This document shows, one piece after another, positions 17,472-26,634 of a DNA stretch of 64,000 bases. Source of the DNA: Haladaptatus sp. DYF46 (GTDB lineage Archaea > Halobacteriota > Halobacteria > Halobacteriales > Haladaptataceae); contig NZ_JAJFAY010000006.1 of assembly GCF_021083305.1 (NCBI RefSeq), positions 62,001 through 126,000 of the forward strand, given 5' to 3'. The notes beneath the pieces were generated by a model. It saw nothing but the letters and a program-made list of their open reading frames with translations. It was not told the DNA's origin and searched no databases. Each line of letters opens with the position of its first letter. Position 1 is the stretch's first letter. The translations under genes and the position numbers were made by a program.

Positions 17472-18562
17472 CGGACGCCATCGACGGCTACGAACGGCCG
17501 GACGGAACCGTCGGGATACGGAATCACGTACTCGTCGTCCCGTCGGTCATCTGCTCCCACCTCGTCGCCGAGCGCATCGCGGACGAACTTCCGTACGCCC
17601 GCGCGACCCCGCACGACCACGGGTGTGCGCAACTCGGCGCGGACAACGAGCAGACGGCCCGGACGCTCGTCGGAATCGGGACGAATCCGAACGTGTCGGG
17701 CGTCGTCGTCGTCGGATTGGGCTGTGAGGAGGTGCAGAGCAACGACGTCGCCCACGACCTCGCCGACAGAGGGGTTCCGGTGCGCGAGCTTTCGATTCAG
17801 GAGGTCGGCGGGACCGACGCCTGCGTCGAACGCGGAATCGAACTGGCACGCGAGTTGTGGACGCAGGCCGATACGCGGGAACGGTCGATTTCGCTCGGCG
17901 ACCTGACGGTCGGCGTCGTTTCGAGCGACCTCCGTGAGAGTACGCGCGAGACGGCCGGTCCGCTGGTCGGGGAGGCGATCGACGAGCTGGTCGGGATGGG
18001 CGCACGGGTCGTCGTCGCGGGAACCGAGCGCGTGCTCGCACATCCGGAGGCGGCACGCGCCCGGACGGCGTCGGGTGCGAACGCACGACTCGACGGACTG
18101 CTCTCACGCCATCGAAACCAACCACCTCGTGCGACGCGAGTCGGGATGCGTGCCGCGTCGCTCGATTTCGAGGAGATAACGCGGGAGTGGGGAGCGGAAG
18201 ACATCGGGGAGGTCGTCGAGTACGGGTCCGCGTCGTCCCTCGATTCGGGTCTCGCGATTCTCGATGCGCCGTCGAGATTCGAGGAGGCGGCGACCGGTTT
18301 GGTCGCCGCCGGTTCGGAACTCATCCTCCACCTCACCGCCGACGGAATCCCGGCGGGGCATCCGACCGTTCCGGTTCTGAAAATCTCGGGGGAGGAGTCC
18401 ACGGTCGGTGCGCTCGCGGACGACATCGACGTGGATGCAACGACGGCAACGTCGGAGGACCTTCTGTCCTCGATTCGAACCGTCGCGGACGGCCACCCCT
18501 GTGCCGTCGACGAACACGGACTGACCGAGTTCGCGATAACCCGCATCGGGCCGTCGATGTAA
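17468..18562 (+). CDS. UxaA/GarD-family dehydratase, large subunit 2 (retains HGC and GLGCE motifs)
   Basis: The 364-residue protein is a diverged homologue of the product at 15988. It keeps DGTVGIRN (12-19), HGCAQ (51-55) and GLGCE (83-87), the cysteine motifs missing from that protein. It lacks ECGGSD (the region reads VVSSDLRES, near 147), DTPGYD (reads DAPSRF) and TGRGS. Alone it should not form a complete family active site. The start overlaps the SAF gene stop by four bases. The simplest reading is a heteromeric enzyme in which each large chain supplies half of the conserved site. A regulatory or substrate-binding role for this chain is the alternative. Confidence 0.8.
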   Translation: MTDAIDGYERPDGTVGIRNHVLVVPSVICSHLVAERIADELPYARATPHDHGCAQLGADNEQTARTLVGIGTNPNVSGVVVVGLGCEEVQSNDVAHDLADRGVPVRELSIQEVGGTDACVERGIELARELWTQADTRERSISLGDLTVGVVSSDLRESTRETAGPLVGEAIDELVGMGARVVVAGTERVLAHPEAARARTASGANARLDGLLSRHRNQPPRATRVGMRAASLDFEEITREWGAEDIGEVVEYGSASSLDSGLAILDAPSRFEEAATGLVAAGSELILHLTADGIPAGHPTVPVLKISGEESTVGALADDIDVDATTATSEDLLSSIRTVADGHPCAVDEHGLTEFAITRIGPSM

Positions 18563-18664
18563 CACATCTCGGAACGTTCGACCCCCTGCCGGAACTGTTC
18601 GGTTCTCGCCCGGTTCGTCGATGAATGCAAGCGATTTTGTCGCTCCAAACCGTTCGTTCGGACG

Positions 18665-19690
18665 ATGGAATATCGTACATTGGGTTCGACCGGAACGAAG
18701 GTTTCCGAACTCTGTTTCGGAACGTGGCGTTTCGGCAAGCGGACGGGCGACGTCCTCGAAACCGACCGGGCGGAAGCACACGAACTGCTCGACGCCGCGT
18801 GGGAGCGGGGAATCAACTTCATCGACAGTGCGAACGTCTACGGCAATCCGAACGGGACGAGCGAGGAGTACATCGGCGACTGGCTTTCGGATCACGACCG
18901 GGAGGACTTCGTCCTCACGTCGAAGGTGTACTTCCCCTTCGACGGATGGGGCGAGCCGGGTCCCAACGGCTCCGGGCTCTCGCGGACGCACATCCGGAAC
19001 CAAATCGACGGAACGCTCGACAGACTCGGCACCGACTACCTCGATCTCTACTACATCCACCGTTGGGACGAGGAGACGCCGATAGAGGAGACGTTGGACG
19101 CGCTGAACGGCCTCGTCGAAGAGGGGAAGGTGAACTATCTCGGGGCGTCCACGATGGCGGCGTGGCAACTCACGAAGGCGCTGTGGAAGTCCGACGTTCA
19201 CGACTGGGAACGGTTCGAAGTCACGCAACCGCTCCACCACGCGGGATACTACGAGGACGTGGCCGACTATCTCGACGTTTGCGCGGACCAGGACCTCGCG
19301 GTTTGTCCGTACTCGCCGCTCGCGGGAGGGTTCCTGACCGGCAAGTACGAACGCGCTGATTCCGACGACCCGCAAGCAGTGGCGGGTCCGGACGGGTCCC
19401 GCGCGGACTTCGACGACGTGTTCGGCGACTACTACGCGTCGGAGCGTGGCTGGAAGGTTCTCGACGCCATCCGTGAAGTCGCGGACGAAGTGGACGCGAC
19501 GCCCGCGCAGGTGTCGATTCGCTGGCTGATGGACCACGACGACTTCACCTGCGTGCCGATAATCGGCGCGCGAACGACGGAGCAGTTGGACGAGAACGTC
19601 GGCGCGTGCGACGTCGACCTGACCGACGAACAGTGGGACCGAATCACGGACGCGCGATACCGGGACGGGGACACCCTCTGGGGTCACTGA
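18665..19690 (+). CDS. Aldo/keto reductase
   Basis: The 341-residue TIM-barrel oxidoreductase carries the family tetrad: Asp in FIDSANVYG (about 52), Tyr five residues later, Lys in LTSKV (about 85) and His in YYIHRWD (about 124). The NADP-binding end shows SIRWLMDH and IGARTTEQL. Length and the N-terminal YRTLGSTGTKVS place it in the AKR subgroup of potassium-channel beta-subunit and YajO/YghZ relatives. It sits 102 bases after the UxaA cluster and may reduce or oxidise the aldehyde or keto group of a sugar or sugar acid. Direction and substrate cannot be read from the sequence. Confidence 0.9.
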   Translation: MEYRTLGSTGTKVSELCFGTWRFGKRTGDVLETDRAEAHELLDAAWERGINFIDSANVYGNPNGTSEEYIGDWLSDHDREDFVLTSKVYFPFDGWGEPGPNGSGLSRTHIRNQIDGTLDRLGTDYLDLYYIHRWDEETPIEETLDALNGLVEEGKVNYLGASTMAAWQLTKALWKSDVHDWERFEVTQPLHHAGYYEDVADYLDVCADQDLAVCPYSPLAGGFLTGKYERADSDDPQAVAGPDGSRADFDDVFGDYYASERGWKVLDAIREVADEVDATPAQVSIRWLMDHDDFTCVPIIGARTTEQLDENVGACDVDLTDEQWDRITDARYRDGDTLWGH

Positions 19691-19749
19691 CCGTCGTCAG
19701 GCGGCACCGACCTCCGGACGTCCGGATTTCCGGACGTCCGTTCCGACGC

Positions 19750-20628
19750 TCACACCGAAACGTCCGAACGGAACTCGGGTACGCCTTCCACCCCGGGCGA
19801 AAGTCCGAAGAGTATCCCCGCACCTTCGCCCTCCTCGGCCCGCGTCCCCGCTTCGCCCTCTCCCGGACCGAGTGCGGTCGTCACGTAGGCGTCTTCGTAC
19901 TCCGGTCCACCGAACGTGATACAGGAGACTTTCCGCGCGGGGAACTCGATTCGTCGGTCTTCCGTCCCGTCCGGCGTGTACCGGACGAGACACCCGCCGT
20001 CCCAGTACGCCGTCCAGACGTAGCCATCGGCGTCGACGGTCATCCCGTCCGGACTCCCTCGTTCGTCCGTCGTATCGAGGAACACGTCCCGGTTCGAGAG
20101 TTCGCCGGACTCCTCGTCGTACTCGAATCGATAGACCGTGTCCGCCTCCGTCTCGGTGAAGTACATCCCTGTCAGGTCCGGCGTGAAGCCCATTCCGTTG
20201 GGAATGTCCACCCCGTCGAACAGTTCCGTGATCGTTCCGTCCGTGTCGAGACGATACAATCGCCCGAGGCGGTCATCGGTGGGCATCGTTCCGCAGAAGA
20301 CCCGACCCTGCGGGTCGGCGATGACGTCGTTGAACCGCGAGTCCAGTTCGGCGTCGAGTTCGTCAACGACGGTCCGGGTGGTTCCGTCGTCCCACGTCTC
20401 GATTCGTCCCCTGTCCTCGAACAGGAGGAGCGACCCGTCGGTTTGAATGGTGAAGCCGCCGATGACGTCCGTCTCGTAACACTGCTCGTGGTCACCTGTC
20501 GCCGGGTCGTACCGGAACAACCGCCCGTTCGGGATGTCGACCCAGTACAGGCGTCCCTCGTCCGGGTGCCAGAGCGGTCCTTCGCCGGTGTGACAACGGT
20601 AATCAGCGATTTCAGTAAGTACTGCCAT
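19750..20628 (-). CDS. SMP-30/gluconolactonase-family protein
   Basis: The 292-residue six-bladed propeller has the metal ligands of sugar lactonases: Glu in TGEGPLW (about 16), Asn in SRFNDV (about 99), Asn in IPNGMGF (about 146) and Asp in SPDGMTV (about 197). The family hydrolyses aldono-lactones with Ca2+ or Zn2+. The chosen ATG at 20628 follows an AT-rich box (20652-20661) by about 27 bases, so the gene has its own promoter although it lies downstream of a CUT2 transporter operon on the same strand. It is convergent with the aldo/keto reductase. It could open the lactone produced by the neighbouring sugar dehydrogenases. Confidence 0.92.
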   Translation of the reverse strand: MAVLTEIADYRCHTGEGPLWHPDEGRLYWVDIPNGRLFRYDPATGDHEQCYETDVIGGFTIQTDGSLLLFEDRGRIETWDDGTTRTVVDELDAELDSRFNDVIADPQGRVFCGTMPTDDRLGRLYRLDTDGTITELFDGVDIPNGMGFTPDLTGMYFTETEADTVYRFEYDEESGELSNRDVFLDTTDERGSPDGMTVDADGYVWTAYWDGGCLVRYTPDGTEDRRIEFPARKVSCITFGGPEYEDAYVTTALGPGEGEAGTRAEEGEGAGILFGLSPGVEGVPEFRSDVSV

Positions 20629-20730
20629 ACGGGACGTTTCGCCCTCTCTCACATAAAATTAGTGCGGGCCACAGTCCGCCGTTCGTGGTTCGTCGCTCGA
20701 TTGCCGGAATCGAAATTCCACCGCGGTCGG

Positions 20731-21726
20731 TCACTTCACGATGTCTATCTTCTCCCGGTCCATCGACATCCACACGGCACCTATCACGACGAATCCGAGG
20801 ATTATCTCCTGCACGAACGGGTGGACGCCGCTGAGGTCCAGTCCGTTTCGGAGGACGGCGATGACGAACACGCCGAGGACGGTCCGGTGCGGTCCGCCGA
20901 CGCCGCCGGTGAGCGCCGTTCCGCCCATGACGATGGCGGCGATGCTCGGGAGGAGGAGGCCGTCCCCCATCGACGCGGCACCGGAGGAAATGCGGGCGGC
21001 CAACAGCGCGCCAGCCACGCCACAGAGCAGTCCGGAGAGAACGAAGACGCCGATTTTGTACCGATCGACGTCGACGCCCGAGAGTTCCGCGACGGACTCG
21101 CTCTCGCCGAGCGCGTAGCAGTACCGCCCGAAGGTCGTCTTCCAAGCCACGAACGTCGTGACGACGTAGAAGAGCGCACCCCAGAGGACGAGGTTCGGAA
21201 TCGTCGGCACCAGTTCGCCCGTCGCGATCCACCCGACGGTGGCGTTTCGGAACGGGACGGAGGACCCTCCCGTGAGGAGGAGTGCGCTCCCCTCGGCGAC
21301 GGAGAGCGTCCCCAGCGTGACCAAAAACGAGGGGAGTTTGAGTTTCGTGAAGACGACGCCGTTCAACATTCCGAGGACGAGACCGACGCCTGCGCCGAGC
21401 GGTAACGCGAGGAGGCCGAACTGGCCGACGAGCATCGCGGTGACGACGCCGCTCAACCCGACGTTCGCGGCGACGGAGAGGTCGATGCTCTGCTGGAGGA
21501 TGGGGTACGTTCCCGCCAACGCGACGAACAGCAGTATCGTGCTGTTCTTGAGCACGCCCATGAAGTTGCCGTAGGTGAAGAACACGTCGCTCGTGAACGA
21601 GAAGAGGCCCACCAACAGGATGAGCATGGCGAACGGGCCGATGTCCACCAGCCAATCCTGCACGGTTCTTCGCTCGCGGTATTCGTCCAGCCATTCCCTC
21701 GTCCGTGTCGATAGTTCGGTCGCCAT
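20731..21726 (-). CDS. CUT2-type sugar ABC transporter permease (RbsC family), locus A
   Basis: The 331-residue membrane protein has about eight to ten hydrophobic segments and the RbsC-type blocks GVVFTKLKLPSFLVTLGT (near 127-144), SGVDVDRYKIGVFVLSGL (near 218) and MGGTALTGGVGG (near 275). It forms the channel of a ribose-type importer. It begins one base after the ATPase stop, as the third gene of an operon in the order binding protein, ATPase, permease. The next gene, an SMP-30 lactonase, has its own promoter. Confidence 0.93.
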   Translation of the reverse strand: MATELSTRTREWLDEYRERRTVQDWLVDIGPFAMLILLVGLFSFTSDVFFTYGNFMGVLKNSTILLFVALAGTYPILQQSIDLSVAANVGLSGVVTAMLVGQFGLLALPLGAGVGLVLGMLNGVVFTKLKLPSFLVTLGTLSVAEGSALLLTGGSSVPFRNATVGWIATGELVPTIPNLVLWGALFYVVTTFVAWKTTFGRYCYALGESESVAELSGVDVDRYKIGVFVLSGLLCGVAGALLAARISSGAASMGDGLLLPSIAAIVMGGTALTGGVGGPHRTVLGVFVIAVLRNGLDLSGVHPFVQEIILGFVVIGAVWMSMDREKIDIVK

Positions 21727-21727
21727 C

Positions 21728-23335
21728 TCAGATCATCTCCCGTATGAGCGTTTCTTCGTCGGGTTTCTCGTCCGCCGGTGCGTCGATAGTTCGCACGATG
21801 CGGCCTTTCTTCATCACGAGGATGCGGTTCGACAGTCCGATGACCTCCGGGAGTTCGTCCCCGATGAACAGGATGGCAACGCCCTCGTCGGCGAGGCTTC
21901 GACAGAGTCGGTACACTTCCTCCTTCGCGCCGACGTCGATTCCGCGCGTCACGTTGTCGAGGACGAGGACGGTCGTATCGCGGACCACCCACTTGCCGAG
22001 GACGACCTTCTGCTGATTGCCGCCGCTCAACTGGTGGACGAGGGTGTCCACGCCGGGGGTCTTGATGGCCAGTTCCTCGACCGCTCGCTCGGCGAGGTCG
22101 CGTTCGCGTTCGAAGTCGACCAGCGGAAGGCCATCCCCGACGACCGGCAGTCGCTCGTGGAGCGTCGACAGGCCGAGACTGGGAAGCGAGACGTTGGAGC
22201 GGAGCGATTGGTAGAGCAACAGTCCCTCCGATTTCCGTTCCTTCGGAACGTAGCCGACGCCGGCATCGACGAGGTTCGACACCGTCGGAGGGTCGACTTC
22301 CCTTCCTTCCACGATGATACGTCCTCGGTCGGGCACCGTCGGACCGCCGAGCAGTCGACCGAGTCGTTCCTTCCCGGAACCGTCGACGCCGACGACGCCG
22401 AGGATTTCGCCGCCCCGTAGCTCGAACGAGACCTCGGAAATCCCGTCGTCCGCCCCGAGGTCATCGGCCGCGAGAGCGGTCGATGCGTCGGCCGAAATCG
22501 ACCGCTGTTCCGGCGTGAGGTAGTACTCGTCCGTCGTTTCGCGTCCCACCATCGCCCGTTGGAGGCGTTCCTCCGTGGCCTCCTCGGTCGGCGTCTCCTC
22601 GACGACGCGACCGTCCTTCAGGACGTAGATTCGGTCGGCGAGTTCGAGCACCTCGTCGAGTTCGTGGGAGACGAAGACGAACGACGCGCTGTCCCGGAGT
22701 TCGCTCACGCGGTCGAACAGGACGTTTCGCCCCTCCTCTTCGAGGCCCGCCGTCGGTTCGTCGAGCAGGATGAAAGGATGGTCCACCCCTTCGAGGTAGC
22801 TGAACGCCTTTGCGATTTCGAGCAGTTGGCGGTCGTTGAACGAGTAGGTCGCCACGCGCTCCGTGAGGTCGAGATCGATGCCGAGATCGTCGAGAACGTC
22901 GTTCCCGGCGGCTTCGAGGGCGGACCGGTCGAAGACACCGGCCGTGCTGAACGCATCGAGAAGCCCGAGATAGAGGTTCTCCGCTCCCGTCATGTTCGGC
23001 ACGACGTCCTGTTCCTGATGCACGAGCGAGATGCCCTTCGATGCGGCATCGCGGGGACCGTCGACGGTGACGGGCGAACCGTGGAGTCGTAACGCCCCGT
23101 CGTCGGGACGATGGATTCCGGTGAGTATCTTGAGAAGGGTGCTCTTACCCGCGCCGTTCTCGCCCACCAGTCCGACGACTTCGCCGGGTTCGACGGTCAG
23201 CGACGCGTCCACGAGGGCGTCGACGTTGCCGAAGGACTTCGAGACGTCGTCGACGACGAGTCCGTCCGTGGATTCCGATTCGGATTCGGGGCGTTGGAGG
23301 GCGCTCGATGACGTGGTTCGTTCGGATTCACTCAT
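21728..23335 (-). CDS. CUT2-type sugar ABC transporter ATP-binding protein with two ATPase domains (RbsA family), locus A
   Basis: The 535-residue protein contains two fused nucleotide-binding domains. The first has Walker A GENGAGKST (about 58-66), Q-loop LVHQEQD and Walker B FILLDEP, with a degenerate signature (YSFNDRQ). The second has an altered Walker A (GVDGSGKER) and a good signature LSGGNQQK. Such asymmetry is normal for RbsA-type proteins. Its start overlaps the binding-protein stop by eight bases, giving translational coupling. The other CUT2 locus at 25838 uses a single-domain ATPase, so the two transporters belong to different subfamilies. Confidence 0.93.
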   Translation of the reverse strand: MSESERTTSSSALQRPESESESTDGLVVDDVSKSFGNVDALVDASLTVEPGEVVGLVGENGAGKSTLLKILTGIHRPDDGALRLHGSPVTVDGPRDAASKGISLVHQEQDVVPNMTGAENLYLGLLDAFSTAGVFDRSALEAAGNDVLDDLGIDLDLTERVATYSFNDRQLLEIAKAFSYLEGVDHPFILLDEPTAGLEEEGRNVLFDRVSELRDSASFVFVSHELDEVLELADRIYVLKDGRVVEETPTEEATEERLQRAMVGRETTDEYYLTPEQRSISADASTALAADDLGADDGISEVSFELRGGEILGVVGVDGSGKERLGRLLGGPTVPDRGRIIVEGREVDPPTVSNLVDAGVGYVPKERKSEGLLLYQSLRSNVSLPSLGLSTLHERLPVVGDGLPLVDFERERDLAERAVEELAIKTPGVDTLVHQLSGGNQQKVVLGKWVVRDTTVLVLDNVTRGIDVGAKEEVYRLCRSLADEGVAILFIGDELPEVIGLSNRILVMKKGRIVRTIDAPADEKPDEETLIREMI

Positions 23336-24647
23336 ACGGATTCGATTTGTACCGGTCGGCGTACGTTTGCTCGACCTCGTCGAACTGCTTGCTCTTACCG
23401 TACTCCTTCGGGAGGGAGTAGCCGTTCGGCTTGTTCTTCTCCTTCCAGAGCAGTTGGTAAAAGTCGCTCTTGCGGATGGGAACGAGTTTGTTCTGCGGGT
23501 CCCACGAGTCCTTCCCGGCCTTCTTCACCGACATCTTCTCCCAGTCGTACGGCATCGCTCCGTCCCCGAAGACGTTGTCGAGGTACGTCTCGGGCGTCGT
23601 GAGCGTGTAGTCGATTTTGTCCTTCCACTCGCCGGGGTTCTTGACGATGATGGTGCCGCCGGTGAACATCATCCGCTCCGGGATTTTCGGTCGCCAGCCG
23701 TGAATCCAGTCGTACGTCTTGGCGACGGCCCACCCCGCCTGCCACGGCGGATGGGCCGTCAGCGACCCGACGATTCGCGCTTCGTCCTTACCGCGACCGG
23801 CTTTGATCTCCTTTGCGGCTTCCTTCGCGCCGTCGTAGCCGACGATGGGAACGTCGAGGTCGTTCTCGCGACAGACCGTGAGCGCGCCGAGCGCCTCGGT
23901 GTCGTTCTGTGCATAGACGCCGTCGATCTTATCCCCGAACTTCGAGACGAACGACTGCATCGCCTGCCGTGATTTCCCGCGAACCCAGTCGCCGGGCAAC
24001 GGCTTGCCGAGTCGCTTCACGTCCGGATACTCCTTCATCGCCTCCTCGACGCCCATGTTTCGCCCGTTCGCGCCGACCGTTCCGAGCATCCCCGTGATGT
24101 GGACGAAGTTCCCCGACCCGCCCATCTCCTCGAACAGGACTTTCGCGATGAGTTTGCCCGTCTTCACCGGTTCGGGGATGTTGTATTGGACGAACTGTTC
24201 CCCGGCGTCGGGGGGCGTGTACCACTTTCCCATCGCCCACATCTCGATGAACGGGACATCGGCGTCTTTGGCCTTCTTCGCGAGCGACGGGACGCCGGAA
24301 TCCTTGCTCGCGGTGCCGATGATGGATTGGGAACCCTGCGTGACCGCCGAATCGACCTGTGAGAGCATGTCCGTCGTGCTTCCGCCGTTCGCCTGAATGT
24401 TCGTGGAGACACCGTACGCGTCCGTCGCTTTCGAATACCCGCGTTTGAACGCGTTCCAGTAATCGTTCTCCAGCGTCGGAACGGTCGAGAACGCCTTCTC
24501 GTACTTCTCACTCTCGCCACCGGAATCGCCGGTACACCCCGCGAGGACGGTGCTTCCACCCAGACCGATCGCACCGAGCGTTTTGAGGTATCGTCGTCGG
24601 TCGGAAATGTCTCTGTGCCACTGGCTACCTTTGCCACCAGATGCCAT
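23328..24647 (-). CDS. CUT2-type sugar-binding lipoprotein, locus A
   Basis: The 439-residue protein starts with a twin-arginine-type signal (DRRRYLKTLG) and a lipobox (LAGC, Cys near 38), so it is exported folded and lipid-anchored. The mature part has the periplasmic-binding-protein type 1 fold of ribose-binding relatives, with SIIGTASKDSG and DGVYAQNDTEALGAL blocks. At 439 residues it is longer than bacterial RbsB. A TATA-like box at 24671-24680 lies 28 bases before the ATG, which heads a three-gene operon with the RbsA-like and RbsC-like genes. Confidence 0.92.
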   Translation of the reverse strand: MASGGKGSQWHRDISDRRRYLKTLGAIGLGGSTVLAGCTGDSGGESEKYEKAFSTVPTLENDYWNAFKRGYSKATDAYGVSTNIQANGGSTTDMLSQVDSAVTQGSQSIIGTASKDSGVPSLAKKAKDADVPFIEMWAMGKWYTPPDAGEQFVQYNIPEPVKTGKLIAKVLFEEMGGSGNFVHITGMLGTVGANGRNMGVEEAMKEYPDVKRLGKPLPGDWVRGKSRQAMQSFVSKFGDKIDGVYAQNDTEALGALTVCRENDLDVPIVGYDGAKEAAKEIKAGRGKDEARIVGSLTAHPPWQAGWAVAKTYDWIHGWRPKIPERMMFTGGTIIVKNPGEWKDKIDYTLTTPETYLDNVFGDGAMPYDWEKMSVKKAGKDSWDPQNKLVPIRKSDFYQLLWKEKNKPNGYSLPKEYGKSKQFDEVEQTYADRYKSNPYE

Positions 24648-24777
24648 ACCATACGATGAGAATAGCACAAGTTAAATCATTCCCTACAATCAGGATTTTT
24701 TCTTATGAATTTAGTGGCATTGCGGATGGTGTTTGAGTTCAAAATTCCGCTCCGTCGTTCGAGGGCATGAGAGTCCG

Positions 24778-25785
24778 TCAGGAAAGCGACGGCATGACGA
24801 CGTCGGCGACCGCCTCACAGAACGCCTCCTGGTCCGGACTCGAACTCTGGAAGACGACGTGGTCGAACCCGCAATCGACGTACCGCTCCGCGACGTCGAG
24901 GAGGTCCTGCGGGTCCGTCGTGATGACGAACTGCTCCTCCAGATAGCGAGTGCTGACCCGGTCGCCGTGTCGCTGTAAGTAGCGTGGGTCCGCGATGTCC
25001 TGTTCGAAGACCATCGGAAGGAGCGTGAGTCGCCACGGCAGACACGGTTCGAGCGCGGCCGATTTCGTCTCCGCGAGCGAGCAGTGAATGTGTACGGTTC
25101 GCTCGACGTCGTCGAACGAGTCGTTCCGCGCCGACTTTTCGACGCCGCGCCGTACCGCCGGGAAGAGTTCCTCCGCCGCCCGTTCCGGGGGTTCGAAGAC
25201 GGTGACGTAGCCGTCGGCCAAATCCCCCGCCATTCGCGCGGAGGTCGGCCCGCTCCCCGCCACGTGAATCGGCGGGGCTTCGTCCGGCCCCGTGTACAGG
25301 TTCGCGCCGTCGAGCGACCAGAAGTCGCCGTCGTACTCCACGAACTCCTCCTCGAACAGGGTGCGAACGATACGGATGGCTTCCGCCGTCCGTCGCGCGC
25401 GTTCGGCGTACTCCGGCCACGGATTGCCGAGCGGCGTTTCGTTCAGGGCTTCCCCGGTTCCGATTCCGAGGAACACCCGGTCGGGATACAGTTCGAGGAG
25501 CGTCGCGAGTCGATGGGCCACGTTGGCCGGATGATAGCGGTTCAGCATCGCCGTGACGCCCGTTCCGATCTCGATGTCACTCGTTCGTTCGAGGGCGGCG
25601 GGCAGCCACGACCAACAGTTGCCGCCGTTCGCGGGCGACCCGTCCGCGAGGTGATCGAACCACGGATGGAAGTGGTCGTTGACCCAAACGCTGTCGAATC
25701 CCGCGGCCTCGGCGGTTACGACCTGGTCCAGGCACTCCTCAGGGGAGAACTCCTCCAGTGAGGCGAAGAACCCGAATCGGGTCAC
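24778..25785 (-). CDS. F420-dependent glucose-6-phosphate-dehydrogenase-like oxidoreductase (luciferase-like fold)
   Basis: The 335-residue protein resembles mycobacterial Fgd1 along its length. Active-site residues are kept: His38 and Trp42 in DHFHPW, and Glu112 in GTGEALNE, matching Fgd1 His40, Trp44 and Glu109. The region that holds the phosphate-binding Lys198 in Fgd1 (SGKGEELY) reads EPPERAAEELF here, so that Lys is missing. A non-phosphorylated sugar is therefore a plausible substrate, oxidised to the lactone with coenzyme F420. Translation starts at a GTG 52 bases after the transporter ATPase of locus B, so it is the fourth gene of that operon. Substrate and cofactor are inference from family. 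Confidence 0.83.
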   Translation of the reverse strand: MTRFGFFASLEEFSPEECLDQVVTAEAAGFDSVWVNDHFHPWFDHLADGSPANGGNCWSWLPAALERTSDIEIGTGVTAMLNRYHPANVAHRLATLLELYPDRVFLGIGTGEALNETPLGNPWPEYAERARRTAEAIRIVRTLFEEEFVEYDGDFWSLDGANLYTGPDEAPPIHVAGSGPTSARMAGDLADGYVTVFEPPERAAEELFPAVRRGVEKSARNDSFDDVERTVHIHCSLAETKSAALEPCLPWRLTLLPMVFEQDIADPRYLQRHGDRVSTRYLEEQFVITTDPQDLLDVAERYVDCGFDHVVFQSSSPDQEAFCEAVADVVMPSLS

Positions 25786-25837
25786 GTGACCGTCTCCCCG
25801 CTCCGTGACGGAGACACGAGCGTGGTCGGATCAGGAC

Positions 25838-26632
25838 TCATGAGCCACCCGATGCCGTCCCCGCTATCATCAGTTCGGTCAACGTTTCGACGTCGGTTTC
25901 GGTTGCGGACGCGACTTCGGCGAGTTCTCCCTGATAGAGGACCGCGACCCGGTCGGCGTACTCCATGACCGTCTCCAAACTGTGGCTGACGACGATGATG
26001 GTGTGCCCTTCCCGTTTCAATCGTTCGATAGTCTCGTAGACGAGGTCGGTGGCATCCACGGAGAGCGCACTCGTCGGTTCGTCGAGGATGATGACGTCGG
26101 GGTCGAACGCGAGCGCTCGCCCCACCGCGACGAGTTGGCGCTGGCCGCCCGAGAGGAATTCGACCTCCGTTTCCGGGTCGATGTCGCGCCCGAGCAGGTC
26201 GGACATGATGTGATCGGCGCGTTCGTACGTCTCCTCCCAATCGATGATGCTGAACGGTCCGACGCCCCGCTTCGGGAACTGACCCATGAAGATGTTGGTT
26301 GCGACGTCGAGGTCATTCATCAACGCCAAATCCTGATACACCGTTTCGATACCCGTCTCTCGGGCGTCGTTCGGACTGGAGAAGTGAACCGGCTCGTTCT
26401 CGAAGTACAGCTGTCCGGACGTCGGTTCGTGGACGCCACACAGCACGTTCATCATCGTCGACTTTCCGGCACCGTTGTCGCCGACGAGCGCGAATATCTG
26501 ATCCTCGTATATTTCGAGGTCGATGTTTTCGAGCGCGACGATACGCCCGAACCGCTTCTCCACGTCCTCCAATCGCATCTTCACGTCCGATTCCGTCCCG
26601 GTTCGAGTCGATTCGTTGGGTTGCGTTGTCAT
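25838..26632 (-). CDS. CUT2-type sugar ABC transporter ATP-binding protein, single domain, locus B
   Basis: The 264-residue ATPase has Walker A GDNGAGKST (about 51-59), Q-loop TVYQDLAL, signature LSGGQRQ (about 157), Walker B VIILDEP and H-loop SHSLE. It resembles FrcA-type ATPases, which act as homodimers. It starts two bases after the permease stop, in an operon ordered binding protein, permease, ATPase, F420-type oxidoreductase. The coupling to an oxidoreductase suggests the imported sugar is oxidised directly. Confidence 0.93.
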   Translation of the reverse strand: MTTQPNESTRTGTESDVKMRLEDVEKRFGRIVALENIDLEIYEDQIFALVGDNGAGKSTMMNVLCGVHEPTSGQLYFENEPVHFSSPNDARETGIETVYQDLALMNDLDVATNIFMGQFPKRGVGPFSIIDWEETYERADHIMSDLLGRDIDPETEVEFLSGGQRQLVAVGRALAFDPDVIILDEPTSALSVDATDLVYETIERLKREGHTIIVVSHSLETVMEYADRVAVLYQGELAEVASATETDVETLTELMIAGTASGGS

Positions 26633-26634
26633 GG

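Noticed and set aside
19606-21405. 599-codon plus-strand frame across the SMP-30 and RbsC genes
   Set aside because: It is antisense to two well-supported genes and the product is low-complexity and Arg/Asp-rich.
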